Positions 8,479 to 19,631 are shown, counted from the stretch's first letter. The stretch is 64,000 nt of DNA from DASUAL01 sp035763805 (GCA_035763805.1 DASUAL010000077.1:14526-78525), one strand, 5' to 3'. Translations and numbers: made by a program. The notes: generated by a model from the letters alone, not told the origin.

Positions 8479-9087
8479 GTGTCGCTCACTCGCCGCCAGC
8501 GCCAAATCCTCGACTTCATCTCCAGCCACATTGCAGCGAACGGGTACGCCCCGAGCTTCGAGGAGATGGCCCGCCAATTCGGGTTTCGGTCCCTGGCCAC
8601 TGTCCACGAGCACCTCACCAATCTCGAGCGCAAGGGCTACATCCGGCGCACCCACAACGAGAGCCGCGCCATCGAAATCGTGCCGCCCAAAGGTCAGACC
8701 GGCGCGAGCGAGCTGCCACTCCTCGGTCTCGTCGCCGCCGGCGAGCCGATCGAGGCGATCAGCGGTGCCGACACCCTTGCCGTGCCCGACGAGCTGATTC
8801 CGCGCCGCGGACGGAGCTACGTGCTCAAGGTGCGCGGGCAGTCGATGATCGACGACCACATCAAGGACGGCGACTTCATCGTAGTGCACGAGCGCAACCA
8901 GGCCGACAACGGCCAGACCGTCGTGGCCCTCGTGCACGGCGCCAACGCGACCGTGAAGAAGTTCTACCGCGAGCCGGGCGGCTGGATCAGGCTCGAGCCC
9001 GCCAACCCTGCCATGAGCCCGTTGCGGGTGAACGAGCGGGACATCGTCGTACAAGGCGTCGTGGTCGGCGTCATCCGCAAGTACTAG
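8479..9087 (+). CDS. lexA: LexA repressor, SOS regulator
   Basis: 202 aa. An N-terminal winged HTH (LTRRQRQILDFISSHI, SFEEMARQFGFRS) is followed by the S24 autoprotease domain. The self-cleavage site is Ala87-Gly88 (LVAAGEP), catalytic Ser122 (GQSMIDD) and Lys160 (NATVKKF) are intact. The GTG start at 8479 follows GGGAG. Cleaves itself when bound to RecA filaments, derepressing SOS genes. Its 3' end overlaps convergent trpD by 17 bp. Confidence 0.97.
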   Translation: MSLTRRQRQILDFISSHIAANGYAPSFEEMARQFGFRSLATVHEHLTNLERKGYIRRTHNESRAIEIVPPKGQTGASELPLLGLVAAGEPIEAISGADTLAVPDELIPRRGRSYVLKVRGQSMIDDHIKDGDFIVVHERNQADNGQTVVALVHGANATVKKFYREPGGWIRLEPANPAMSPLRVNERDIVVQGVVVGVIRKY

Positions 9088-10150
9088 CGCTCGCCGTAGC
9101 CCGGCGCAGCCGTTCCAGGGCCTCGTGGGCCGCCCCGGATTCGAGCACGTCGCGCGCTTGCCGCACGCCGGCATCGTACGAGCGTGCGAGCCCCGCTGCA
9201 TAGATCGCGGCCCCACCGTTGAGCACGACGGCTGCCACGCCGAGTGCGTCGCTCTGCCCTCCCGCGAGCAGCCGCTCGATGCGTCCCGCATTGGCGGCCG
9301 GCTCCCCGCCAGCGAGCGCGCGCGCGTCCTCCAACTCCAGGTCGTAGCGCGCCGGGTCGAGCTCCCAGGTCGTCACACGTCCGGTGCGCACTTCCCACAC
9401 GTCGGTGATTCCGTGTGGAGAGATCTCATCCATCCCGATGCGGCCGTGAACGACCAGCGCGTGTTCCGTGCCGAGCCGGGCGAGTGCCTCGGCGACCAGC
9501 GGTGCTCGGTCCCCGTCCGCGACGCCTACCACCTGGCGGCGGACGCCTGCCGGGTTCGCGAGCGGTCCCAGCAGGTTCATGATCGACGGCACAGCGAGCT
9601 CTCGCCGGATCGGGCCTGCGTGCTTCATCGCGGGATGGAAGGAGGGGGCGAACAGAAACGTGACGGACGCTTCGCTGAGCACGCGCGCCGCCTGGGCGGC
9701 GTCGAGGGTGATACGCACTCCGAGCGCCTCGAGGACATCCGCCGAACCGCACTTCGAGGTGAAGGAACGGTTGCCGTGCTTCGCGACATGGGCGCCAGCC
9801 CCCGCGGCCACGAACGCTGCCGCGGTCGAGATGTTGAACGTGGAAACCGACCCGCCGCCGGTGCCGCAGGTGTCCACGAGATGGTCGCCCGCGGCCTCCA
9901 CCCGAACCATGACCGCGCGCAGTGCGCGGGCGGCACCCGCCACCTCCTCGGGCGTTTCTCCCTTCACGCGCAGTCCCATCAGCAGGGCGGCGATCTGCGC
10001 AGCTGTGGCCTCGCCACGCATCACGGCTCCAAACACGTCGGTCGCGTGAGTCTCGCTGAGGGAACGGCGGTTTGCGAGGGCGGCGATCGCCTCGAGCAGC
10101 GGCGAAGGTGTGGCGGGCCGGGGGGGTTGGGGGTCTGGGGCGTCGGGCAT
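9071..10150 (-). CDS. trpD: Anthranilate phosphoribosyltransferase
   Basis: Couples anthranilate to PRPP. About 359 aa from ATG at 10150. Signature motifs: VDTCGTGGGSVSTFNIST (PRPP/Mg), HGNRSFTSKCGSADVLEALG, and MNLLGPLANPAG. A TTG at 10171 is possible but lies in the likely -10 region. The first ~15 codons are proline-rich and come from a heptad tract, so the N-terminal extension is probably not functional. Separated from the other trp genes by lexA and in the same orientation as them. Confidence 0.93.
   Translation of the reverse strand: MPDAPDPQPPRPATPSPLLEAIAALANRRSLSETHATDVFGAVMRGEATAAQIAALLMGLRVKGETPEEVAGAARALRAVMVRVEAAGDHLVDTCGTGGGSVSTFNISTAAAFVAAGAGAHVAKHGNRSFTSKCGSADVLEALGVRITLDAAQAARVLSEASVTFLFAPSFHPAMKHAGPIRRELAVPSIMNLLGPLANPAGVRRQVVGVADGDRAPLVAEALARLGTEHALVVHGRIGMDEISPHGITDVWEVRTGRVTTWELDPARYDLELEDARALAGGEPAANAGRIERLLAGGQSDALGVAAVVLNGGAAIYAAGLARSYDAGVRQARDVLESGAAHEALERLRRATASASTCG
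10112..10146. repeat. Heptad tract inside trpD 5' end
   Basis: Five 7-bp words in phase on the plus strand: GGCGGGC, CGGGGGG, GTTGGGG, GTCTGGG, GCGTCGG. They encode the Pro-rich start of TrpD. The last words resemble the GTGTCAG family of element C. Confidence 0.6.
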
Positions 10151-10171
10151 CGCGGATCTGGGGCTCGCCAA

Positions 10172-10202
10172 AGCTTACCGTGAAAAATCGCCTTTTGTCA
10201 AA
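10172..10202 (-). promoter_or_regulatory. Possible trpD promoter with overlapping dyad
   Basis: On the minus strand TTGACA (10202-10197) and TAAGCT (10177-10172) are 19 bp apart, slightly long. The -35 overlaps a dyad TTGTC-N6-GACAA at 10195-10210, a possible operator between trpD and truA. Confidence 0.35.
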
Positions 10203-10258
10203 TACGACAACGGGTTGCGTGGCTTGATCGGTCCTCCGTTTCGCCCTATCTTTCGCCC

Positions 10259-11038
10259 GTGACGAGCCGGCCCTTCCTCGCCGTAGCGCATTACGACGGG
10301 GCCCAGTTCGTAGGGTGGCAGCGGCAGCGGGAGGGGCGCACGGTGCAGGCGGAGTTCGAGGCCGTGCTCGAGCGCTTGATGGGTCGCCGCACGACGGCCA
10401 CGGGCGCGGGACGCACCGATACGGGAGTGCACGCGCTTGGTCAGGGCGTGGGTTTTCTCGCGGACGGGCGTTGGGCGGGCGACGCTGCCGGGCTGCGGCG
10501 GGCGCTGAACGCATTGCTGCCCCGGGACGTGTGGGTGGAGCGCGTGCACCCGATGCAGTCGGGGTTTCATGCTCGGAAGAGCGCCGTGGCGCGCCGCTAC
10601 CGCTACCTCATCGGCACGGACGACGCTGCCCACTCTCCCTTCCGGCGTTGTTATGAGTGGGCGCTCGGTCGCCCCCTCGACGTGGCGCTGCTCGCGCGCG
10701 CCGCGCAGGCCCTGCCGGGAGAGCACGACTTCCGCGGCTTGGCGGCGGCCGGGCAGCCGAAGCCCCACTACCGCAGCCGCGTCGCGCTCGCCGAATGGGC
10801 GCCGCGGACTGACGGCGCGGGGGTGAGCTTCACGATCGAGGCCGACCGGTTTCTGCATCGCATGGTGCGCTTTCTCGTGGGCGCGATGGTGGACGTCGCC
10901 CTGGGTCGGCGCCCGCTGTCGGACCTTCCCCGCTTGCTCACGGCGACAGACAACCAGGCGGCGAGTCCGCCCGCGCCGCCCCAAGGGCTCTACCTGGTGG
11001 CGGTACGCTATCCCGCTGACCTCTACGCCGAGGCCTGA
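10259..11038 (+). CDS. truA: tRNA pseudouridine synthase A
   Basis: Makes pseudouridine at positions 38-40 of tRNA anticodon arms. 259 aa, normal length; the catalytic Asp lies in GAGRTDTGVHA, and FLHRMVRFLVG is the conserved C-terminal motif. GTG start at 10259; no clear Shine-Dalgarno. First gene of a plus-strand run of thirteen genes with tiny gaps, so its promoter probably drives the purine cluster too. Confidence 0.95.
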   Translation: MTSRPFLAVAHYDGAQFVGWQRQREGRTVQAEFEAVLERLMGRRTTATGAGRTDTGVHALGQGVGFLADGRWAGDAAGLRRALNALLPRDVWVERVHPMQSGFHARKSAVARRYRYLIGTDDAAHSPFRRCYEWALGRPLDVALLARAAQALPGEHDFRGLAAAGQPKPHYRSRVALAEWAPRTDGAGVSFTIEADRFLHRMVRFLVGAMVDVALGRRPLSDLPRLLTATDNQAASPPAPPQGLYLVAVRYPADLYAEA

Positions 11039-11041
11039 GCC

Positions 11042-11710
11042 ATGAAGTTCTTCCTCGATACCGCCAGTCTCAAGGACATCAGCTGGGCGGCGCAGGCCGG
11101 TCTGATCGATGGCGTGACCACCAACCCGTCGCTCCTCTCGAAGCAGGCAGGAGATCTCGATCCCAAGGACGTGCTCAAGGAGATCTGCTCGCTCGTCGAG
11201 GGGCCCGTATCGGCCGAGGTCGTGGCCGTGGACACCGAGGGGATGCTGAAGGAGGCGCAGGAGCTGGCGAAGATCGCCGACAACGTCGTGATCAAGATCC
11301 CGATGATCGAGGCGGGGATGGTGGCGGTGCGGCGGCTCGCGGCCGACGCGATCAAGACCAACGTCACGCTATGCTTCTCGAGCGTGCAGTGCCTGATCGC
11401 GGCGAAGGCGGGCGCCACCTACGTGAGCCCGTTCATCGGGCGCATCGACGACGTGGGCCAGGAAGGCATGGAGGTCATCCGAGAGGCGCGCGTGATCTTC
11501 GACAACTACCAAATCGGCACGGAGATCCTCGCGGCCTCGCTGCGGCACCCACGTCACGTCGTCGAGGCGGCGATGATCGGCGCCGACGTGGCGACCCTCC
11601 CCCCCGACGTCCTGAGGAAGCTGCTGCTGCACCCGCTCACTGACCGCGGGCTCGATCAGTTTCTCGCCGACTGGAGCAAGCTGGTCGCGCGCGCGAAGGC
11701 AGAGGTTTGA
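11042..11710 (+). CDS. Transaldolase, small FSA/TalC type
   Basis: 222 aa, the length of the fructose-6-phosphate aldolase/TalC subfamily rather than classical ~320 aa transaldolase. Schiff-base lysine in NVVIKIPMIEAG; MKFFLDTASLKDI, GVTTNPSLL and SPFIGRIDD are family motifs. Members act in the pentose phosphate pathway (transaldolase) or cleave fructose-6-P; sequence alone does not decide. ATG lies 3 nt after the truA stop; its stop overlaps the purB start. Confidence 0.9.
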   Translation: MKFFLDTASLKDISWAAQAGLIDGVTTNPSLLSKQAGDLDPKDVLKEICSLVEGPVSAEVVAVDTEGMLKEAQELAKIADNVVIKIPMIEAGMVAVRRLAADAIKTNVTLCFSSVQCLIAAKAGATYVSPFIGRIDDVGQEGMEVIREARVIFDNYQIGTEILAASLRHPRHVVEAAMIGADVATLPPDVLRKLLLHPLTDRGLDQFLADWSKLVARAKAEV

Positions 11711-13146
11711 CCTACACATCGCCGCTCGGCCAGCGCTATGCCTCTCCGGCGATGCAGGCGCTCTGGGGAGAGCGCCGGCGGATCGGCTTGTGGCGGCGGC
11801 TGTGGCTCGCCCTGATGGAGACCGAGCGGGAGCTCGGCCTCGACATCCCCGAGCGGGCGGTCGACGAGCTGCGCGCCCACCTGGACGACGCGGACCTCGA
11901 GCGCGCCGCCGAACACGAGAAGCGGCTGCGGCACGAGGTGATGGCTCACATCCATCACCTCGGCGACCAGGCCCCAGCGGCCCGGGCGTACCTCCACCTC
12001 GGCGCGACCAGCGCCTACGTCACGGACAACGCCGACCTGATCCTGATGCGCGAGGCCCTGGTGCTGTTGCTCGGCCGGGTCGCGGCGGTCCTCGTCGCAC
12101 TTTCGAAGCTCGCGCACCGGTACCGCGACGTGCCCTGCCTCGCGTACACGCACTTCCAGCCGGCCCAGCTCACGACCGTGGGCAAGCGCGTCACCCTCTG
12201 GATGCAGGACTTCGCGCTCGACGCCGAAGAGCTGCTCCACCGGCGCGACGCGCTGCAGTTCCGCGGCGCCAAGGGGACGACCGGCACCCAGGCGAGCTTC
12301 CTCGAGCTGTTCGAGGGAAACGACGAGAAGGTGCGGGAGCTCGATAGGCGCGTCGGCCGGCGGATGGGGTTCTCGAAGGTGCTCCCCGTCACCGGCCAGA
12401 CCTACACCCGCAAGCTCGACGCCCAGGTGCTCGCCGCCCTGGCCGGGATCGCCGCGTCGGCGGCCAAGTTCGCAACCGACGTGCGGCTGTTACAGCACGA
12501 GGGCGAGATGCTCGAGCCGTTCGAGAGCGAGCAAGTCGGCTCGTCGGCGATGGCCTACAAGCGGAATCCGATGCGCGCGGAGCGGATCACGGGCCTCGCC
12601 CGGTTTGTGATCGAGCTCGCGGGCAACGGCTGGCACACGGCGGCCGAGCAATGGCTGGAGCGCACGCTCGACGACAGCGCGAACCGGCGGCTGGTGATCC
12701 CGGAGGCGTTCCTCGCGACCGACGCGATCCTGGTGCTCGCCACCAACGTGGCGGCAGGGCTCGAGGTGCGGGAGTCCGTCATCGCCCGACACGTCGCGGC
12801 GCAGCTGCCGTTCCTCGCTACGGAGCAGCTGCTGATGCGCGGCGTCAAGGCGGGTGGAGACCGCCAGCGGCTCCATGAAATCATCCGCACCCACAGCCTC
12901 GCGGTCGCGCAGGCCGTCGCCGAGCGGGGCGCGGCCAACGACCTGCTCGAGCGCCTCGCGCGGGACCCCGCGTTTAAGGCGCTCGGGGTCGCCGTCCGGT
13001 CGGCGGAGCTCGATCCCGCGGCGTTCGTGGGGCGCGCGCCCCGGCAGGTAGAGGAATTTCTCGAACAGGTCCTTCCGACGGTGCTCGAGCGCATAGACGC
13101 TGTCGCCCCTCCCGCCATTACTGCGACGGCGGAGGTCAGAGTATGA
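11707..13146 (+). CDS. purB: Adenylosuccinate lyase
   Basis: Releases fumarate from SAICAR and from adenylosuccinate in purine synthesis. 479 aa; fumarase/aspartase signature GSSAMAYKRNPMRAE and catalytic-region THFQPAQLTTVGKR. The TTG start overlaps the transaldolase stop (TTGA), implying coupling. Length and motifs are close to the eukaryote-like PurB group. Its substrate maker PurC is the next gene. Confidence 0.95.
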   Translation: MTYTSPLGQRYASPAMQALWGERRRIGLWRRLWLALMETERELGLDIPERAVDELRAHLDDADLERAAEHEKRLRHEVMAHIHHLGDQAPAARAYLHLGATSAYVTDNADLILMREALVLLLGRVAAVLVALSKLAHRYRDVPCLAYTHFQPAQLTTVGKRVTLWMQDFALDAEELLHRRDALQFRGAKGTTGTQASFLELFEGNDEKVRELDRRVGRRMGFSKVLPVTGQTYTRKLDAQVLAALAGIAASAAKFATDVRLLQHEGEMLEPFESEQVGSSAMAYKRNPMRAERITGLARFVIELAGNGWHTAAEQWLERTLDDSANRRLVIPEAFLATDAILVLATNVAAGLEVRESVIARHVAAQLPFLATEQLLMRGVKAGGDRQRLHEIIRTHSLAVAQAVAERGAANDLLERLARDPAFKALGVAVRSAELDPAAFVGRAPRQVEEFLEQVLPTVLERIDAVAPPAITATAEVRV

Positions 13147-14063
13147 CGGCGCCCCTGGTCGCGAGCGAGCTACCACTTCCCCTCGTCCGCCGCGGGAAGG
13201 TCCGCGAGGTGTACGCGGTCGATCGGGACACCTTGCTCCTGGTTGCAAGCGACCGGGTGAGCGCGTTCGACGTCGTGATGAAGGAGCCGGTAGCGCGCAA
13301 GGGCACGGTGCTCACCCAGCTCAGTGCCTTCTGGTTCCGGCGGCTCGCCCACGTGCTGCCGAGCCATTTCCTCTCGGCGGACGCTGACGACATCGTGGCG
13401 CGGATTCCGTCACTGGAAGTGTACCGCCCGGCCCTCGCGGGCCGGGCTATGCTCGTTCGTCGCACGGCGCCCGTGCCGTTCGAGTGTGTGGTGCGCGGGT
13501 ACATCGCCGGGTCGGCGTGGGTGGAATATCAGCGGTCCGGGACGCTGGCGGGGGAGCCGCTGCCCGGCGGGCTTGTGGAAAGCGCACGGCTCGATCCCCC
13601 GATCTTCTCGCCCGCCACGAAGGCCGACGCCGGGCATGACGAGAACGTGACGCTCGCACATGTCGCGAAGGCGCTGGGCCGGCGGCTCGCCGAGCGGCTC
13701 CGGGCGGCAAGCCTCGCCCTGTACGAGGCGGGCCGCGGCTACGCCCAGCCGCGCGGCATCATCATCGCCGACACCAAGTTCGAGTTCGGCACGGCGCCGG
13801 ATGGGCGACTGCTCGTGATCGATGAGATTCTGACTCCCGACTCGTCGCGTTTCTGGCCGGCCGACCGCTACGAGCCTGGGCGAAGCCAGCCGAGCTTCGA
13901 CAAGCAACCATTGCGGGACTACCTCGCGGGCCTGAAGAAGCAGGGAAAGTGGGATGGCAACCCGCCCCCGCCACGCCTCCCGCCGGAGGTGGTGCAGGCG
14001 ACGAGCGAGCGGTATCTGGAGGCGTACCGGCTCATCACGGGCGACTCCCTTGCGGCCGATTGA
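13143..14063 (+). CDS. purC: SAICAR synthetase
   Basis: ATP-dependent joining of aspartate to CAIR. 306 aa, longer than the ~240 aa E. coli type and like the yeast-type length. RRGKVREVYAVD, ASDRVSAFDV, ECVVRGYIAGSAW and the C-terminal DEILTPDSSRFWP are diagnostic. ATG overlaps the purB stop as ATGA; the stop overlaps the psd start by one nt. Confidence 0.95.
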   Translation: MTAPLVASELPLPLVRRGKVREVYAVDRDTLLLVASDRVSAFDVVMKEPVARKGTVLTQLSAFWFRRLAHVLPSHFLSADADDIVARIPSLEVYRPALAGRAMLVRRTAPVPFECVVRGYIAGSAWVEYQRSGTLAGEPLPGGLVESARLDPPIFSPATKADAGHDENVTLAHVAKALGRRLAERLRAASLALYEAGRGYAQPRGIIIADTKFEFGTAPDGRLLVIDEILTPDSSRFWPADRYEPGRSQPSFDKQPLRDYLAGLKKQGKWDGNPPPPRLPPEVVQATSERYLEAYRLITGDSLAAD

Positions 14064-14713
14064 TGCGGATCGCCCCCGAAGGCTGGCTCTTCATCCTCCC
14101 CGGATGGGCGCTGGTGGTGCTCGGCGCCTGGGCCGCGCGGACCTTCTCTTGGCTCTGGGTCCCGGAAGTCGTGCTCGTCCTGCTCGCGGTGTGGCTCGTC
14201 GTCTTCTTTCGCGATCCTGTGCGCGTCGGCCCGCGGGGCGACCAGTACGTGATCGCGCCGGCCGACGGGAAGGTCGTGGACGTCGCCGTGGTGGATGAGC
14301 CGATGTACCTCAAGACCGAAGCGACACGCGTCTCGATCTTCATGAGCGTGTTCGACGTGCACGTGAACCGCTATCCCGCCACCGGCACCATTGAGCTGGT
14401 GCGTCACAACAAGGGAACGTTTCTGCACGCGGCCGCGGAGAAGGCGAGCCTCGACAACGAGCAGACGTCGGTGGGGCTCGCCACGGGCCGCGGCCCCGTG
14501 CTGGTGCGACAGATCGCGGGGCTGATCGCTCGGCGGATCGTGACCGACGGGAAGGAGGGCGAGCGGGCCATCCAGGGCGACCGCATGGGCATGATCCGGT
14601 TCGGGTCGCGGGTGGACGTGTTCCTCCCGCTTGCCGCGCGCGCGAGCGTGCGCGCCCGCGTGGGCGAACGAGTGCAGGCGGGCGTTACGGTGCTCGCGGA
14701 GTACGGGCCATGA
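14063..14713 (+). CDS. psd: Phosphatidylserine decarboxylase proenzyme, short type
   Basis: 216 aa, the short archaeal/bacterial PSD class. Autocleaves at Gly-Ser in GMIRFGSRVDVF to give the pyruvoyl cofactor; SVFDVHVNRYPATG is the conserved His motif. Two N-terminal membrane segments (~8-45). Makes phosphatidylethanolamine from phosphatidylserine at the inner membrane. The ATG at 14063 (TGATG with purC) is chosen over a longer reading that is only the purC shadow. Sits directly before pssA, its substrate maker. Confidence 0.94.
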   Translation: MRIAPEGWLFILPGWALVVLGAWAARTFSWLWVPEVVLVLLAVWLVVFFRDPVRVGPRGDQYVIAPADGKVVDVAVVDEPMYLKTEATRVSIFMSVFDVHVNRYPATGTIELVRHNKGTFLHAAAEKASLDNEQTSVGLATGRGPVLVRQIAGLIARRIVTDGKEGERAIQGDRMGMIRFGSRVDVFLPLAARASVRARVGERVQAGVTVLAEYGP

Positions 14714-15564
14714 GGCGCTTCCCCCGGCCCAACATGCGACGGGCCGTCATCGTGGTGCCCAGCCTGTTCACGCTGTTCAACCTGTTCTTCGGCATCTGGT
14801 CGATGGTGCTGGCGGCACGCGGCGAGTTTTACCGCGCCGGCTGGTACATCTTCTTTGCCGGGATCCTGGACGCGTTGGACGGCCGCGTGGCGCGGCTCTC
14901 CAAGACCGGCACGCGGTTTGGCGCCGAGCTCGACAGCCTGGTGGACGTCGTGAGCTTCGGGGTGGCCCCCGCATTTCTCATCTACCAGCTCGAGTTCGCC
15001 AACGCGGGCGCGGCGGAGTGGATCTTCTGCTACTTCTACGTGATGGCGGCGGCGATCCGGCTCGCCCGCTTCAACCTCACGCAGGCGGGCCGGGCGAAGC
15101 AGTACTTCATCGGCCTGCCGTCGCCCGCCGCGGGGATGACGCTCGCCACGTTCTACCCCTTCACCACGACCGATCTGTGGCAGCAGGTCGCCCGCGTCAT
15201 GCCGCGGCACCACACGATGCAGCTCCTGATGATCCTGCTCACGATCCTGATGGTGAGCAACGTGCACTACGCAACCCTGCCCCGGGCGGGCCTCCGGACC
15301 GTGCGCGGCCTCTTGGGGCTCGCCACCATTCTGTTCGTCCTCATCTTCGGGCTGCTCGAGCATGACGCGTTTTTCTTCCCGCTGGGAGTCACCTACATGG
15401 CGTACGGCGTGGTGCGCGCGGCCCTGCTGAGCTTCTTCTCCGAGGCGGCGGACGACGAGGAAGGGGAGATCGCCGGGCCGATCGTGCTTAGCAACGGCGA
15501 GCCGGGGGAGGAAACGTTCGACGAGCGGCCTCGCGGCATCGCGCCGGGGGGAGGCGCTCCGTGA
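14710..15564 (+). CDS. pssA: CDP-diacylglycerol-serine O-phosphatidyltransferase
   Basis: 284 aa integral membrane enzyme with about seven helices. The CDP-alcohol phosphotransferase motif is intact (LDGRVARL, then GAELDSLVD). Makes phosphatidylserine, which Psd decarboxylates. The C-terminal ~50 residues are acidic and probably cytoplasmic (EAADDEEGE). ATG overlaps psd stop (ATGA), the stop overlaps purS (GTGA). Confidence 0.95.
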   Translation: MRRFPRPNMRRAVIVVPSLFTLFNLFFGIWSMVLAARGEFYRAGWYIFFAGILDALDGRVARLSKTGTRFGAELDSLVDVVSFGVAPAFLIYQLEFANAGAAEWIFCYFYVMAAAIRLARFNLTQAGRAKQYFIGLPSPAAGMTLATFYPFTTTDLWQQVARVMPRHHTMQLLMILLTILMVSNVHYATLPRAGLRTVRGLLGLATILFVLIFGLLEHDAFFFPLGVTYMAYGVVRAALLSFFSEAADDEEGEIAGPIVLSNGEPGEETFDERPRGIAPGGGAP

Positions 15565-15818
15565 GCGCGTTTCGGGTCGAGGTGCGCGTGATGCCACGGG
15601 CTTCGCTGCTCGACCCGCAGGGGCAAGCGGTGGAGCACGCCCTGCATGCCCTCGGCTTCGGGGAGGTCGACCGGGTTCGGGTGGGCAAGCATCTCGTCCT
15701 CGAGGTCGAAGCCGGAAGTCGGGACGAGGCACTAACCCGCGCCCGGGCGATGTGCGACCGGCTGCTCGCGAATCCCGTGACCGAAGACTACGAGCTGGCC
15801 GTGGAGGTAGCGGCCTGA
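15561..15818 (+). CDS. purS: PurS subunit of FGAM synthase
   Basis: 85 aa. Small dimeric subunit that bridges PurQ and small PurL so ammonia can pass. RVEVRVMPRASLLDPQG and VRVGKHLVLEVEAG match the family. GTG start overlaps pssA stop. Its presence beside purQ and a ~750 aa PurL shows the three-subunit enzyme form. Confidence 0.94.
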   Translation: MSAFRVEVRVMPRASLLDPQGQAVEHALHALGFGEVDRVRVGKHLVLEVEAGSRDEALTRARAMCDRLLANPVTEDYELAVEVAA

Positions 15819-16534
15819 TGAAACGCGTCGCGGTCATCGTGTTCCCCGGATCTAACTGCGACGCCGACACGGTCGCCGCAGCGCGCGGCGCGGGGTCGGA
15901 CGCCTACTACGTGTGGCACCGCGAGCGGGATTTGCAGCACGCCGACGTGGTCGTCCTTCCGGGCGGCTTCAGCTACGGCGACTACCTCCGCTCCGGAGCG
16001 ATCGCCCGGTTCTCGCCGATCATGGCCGCCGTCGCCGAGCACGCGCGCGCCGGCGGGCCGGTGTTGGGCATCTGCAACGGGTTTCAGATTCTGTGCGAGG
16101 CAGGGCTCCTGCCCGGCGGATTGATGCGCAACGTCCGGCTGCGTTTCCTGTCGCGGCCGGCGTGGGTGCGTGTGGAGGCAACGGACACACCGTTCACCGG
16201 CCTGTACGAGCACGGGGAGATCCTGGAGATCCCCATCGCCCACGGCGACGGGCGGTATGTGGCGGACGAGCGCACCGCGGCCGAGCTCGAGGCGAACGGC
16301 CAGGTGGTGTGGCGTTACGTGCGCGAGAACCCGAACGGCTCGACGAACGCCATCGCCGGCTTGTGCAACGCCGCGCGAAACGTCGTGGGGATCATGCCGC
16401 ACCCGGAGCGCCGCAACGCCCCGGTTTTGGGCGGCCAGGACGGAGCCGGCGTCTTTCACTCGATGGAGGCTCGACATGCGACGCAGCACGCTGTGGATGT
16501 GCGCGCTGTTGGCGATCGCCACCTTAGGGTGTGA
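15818..16534 (+). CDS. purQ: FGAM synthase glutaminase subunit
   Basis: Class I glutamine amidotransferase supplying ammonia to PurL. 238 aa from ATG at 15818 (TGATG with purS). Nucleophile Cys in GICNGFQILCEAG; His-Glu pair in MPHPERRN. VVLPGGFSYGDYLRSGAIA is typical. The last ~20 residues are encoded where the next gene has already begun, and look unconserved. Confidence 0.96.
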   Translation: MKRVAVIVFPGSNCDADTVAAARGAGSDAYYVWHRERDLQHADVVVLPGGFSYGDYLRSGAIARFSPIMAAVAEHARAGGPVLGICNGFQILCEAGLLPGGLMRNVRLRFLSRPAWVRVEATDTPFTGLYEHGEILEIPIAHGDGRYVADERTAAELEANGQVVWRYVRENPNGSTNAIAGLCNAARNVVGIMPHPERRNAPVLGGQDGAGVFHSMEARHATQHAVDVRAVGDRHLRV

Positions 16535-17039
16535 GCAGATCAACGACCAGGTCGGCAAGATCAAGCGGAAGATCGACGATTGGCGCGGAGTGGCTCCCGC
16601 GACGCCGCGGCCGGCTGCGCCGCAACCCCAGACTCCCCAGCCCGCGCCCGGCACCGAACCCGCCGAGCCGCGCGAGCGGCAGGCGACGCCACAGCGGGAG
16701 TTCCCGGAGCGTCCGCAGGCCCTGCGCGACGTGCCGTACGACTCGCCCGATACGGGCACGATCGCCCCGGGGATGACCGAGCGGGACGTCTACTCCCTCT
16801 GGGGTCCGCCCGTCGCCGTGCGCCGCCACGGTGAGTTCACCTACCTCTTCTTCCGGAACGGGTGCGAGTACTCGTGCGGGACGGAGGACGTGGTCACGCT
16901 GCAAAACGGCCAAGTGGTGGACGCTGTGCTCCGCTGGCACGGCCACGGCTACAGCGGGCAATCCTCTTCGCCGCCCGGCACGATACCGGTGCCCAACCTC
17001 GGCGGCGACACGCTGATCATGTCACCCTCAATACCGTGA
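16476..17039 (+). CDS. Lipoprotein with BamE/SmpA-like domain
   Basis: 187 aa. N-terminal lipoprotein signal with lipobox LATLGC-like sequence (ALLAIATLGC), a Pro/Gln/Glu-rich linker ~45-90, then GMTERDVYSLWGPPVAVRR and YLFFRNGCEYSCG, reminiscent of the SmpA/OmlA fold that assists outer-membrane protein assembly. ATG at 16476 has GGAGG upstream and lies inside the purQ 3' end (59 nt overlap). Assignment to BamE function is tentative; it could be another small OM lipoprotein. Confidence 0.75.
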   Translation: MRRSTLWMCALLAIATLGCEQINDQVGKIKRKIDDWRGVAPATPRPAAPQPQTPQPAPGTEPAEPRERQATPQREFPERPQALRDVPYDSPDTGTIAPGMTERDVYSLWGPPVAVRRHGEFTYLFFRNGCEYSCGTEDVVTLQNGQVVDAVLRWHGHGYSGQSSSPPGTIPVPNLGGDTLIMSPSIP

Positions 17040-17043
17040 TCCG

Positions 17044-17366
17044 ATGACCGAGAAACCGAGCAGAAACGAGGACGAATACTTCGCGAAGCGCGACGCGGAG
17101 CTGTTGCGCCAGCAGCGCGAGGCCATGCGGAAGACCGCCGTGGAGGCGGAGCGCCGGTCGCACCACATGAAGTGCCCCAAATGCGGCTACGACCTGATCA
17201 CCGGCGAGTGGCACGGCGTGCAAATCGACCAGTGCACGAACTGCCACGGTATCTGGTTCGACGCGGGCGAGGCCGAGAGCGTGCTGACGCACGCCGAGCC
17301 GAACGCTCTCGCCCGGGTGTTCAAAGCGGTGATGCGAGGCGTGTCGGGGGCGAAGGCGTCCGACGC

Positions 17367-17370
<4 letters not shown>
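17044..17370 (+). CDS. Zinc-ribbon (zf-TFIIB type) protein
   Basis: 108 aa. Charged helical N-terminus (~1-40), then one zinc ribbon with CPKCGYDL and CTNCHGIWFDAGE, as in bacterial zf-TFIIB proteins, whose role is unknown. ATG 5 nt after the lipoprotein stop; its stop overlaps the purL start (GTGA). Membership of the purine operon may be incidental. Confidence 0.85.

Positions 17371-19631
<2,261 letters not shown>

Noticed and set aside
16615..16665. CCC-rich stretch in the lipoprotein linker as heptads
   Set aside because: Spacing of CCCCAG is 9 bp; only a Pro/Gln linker.
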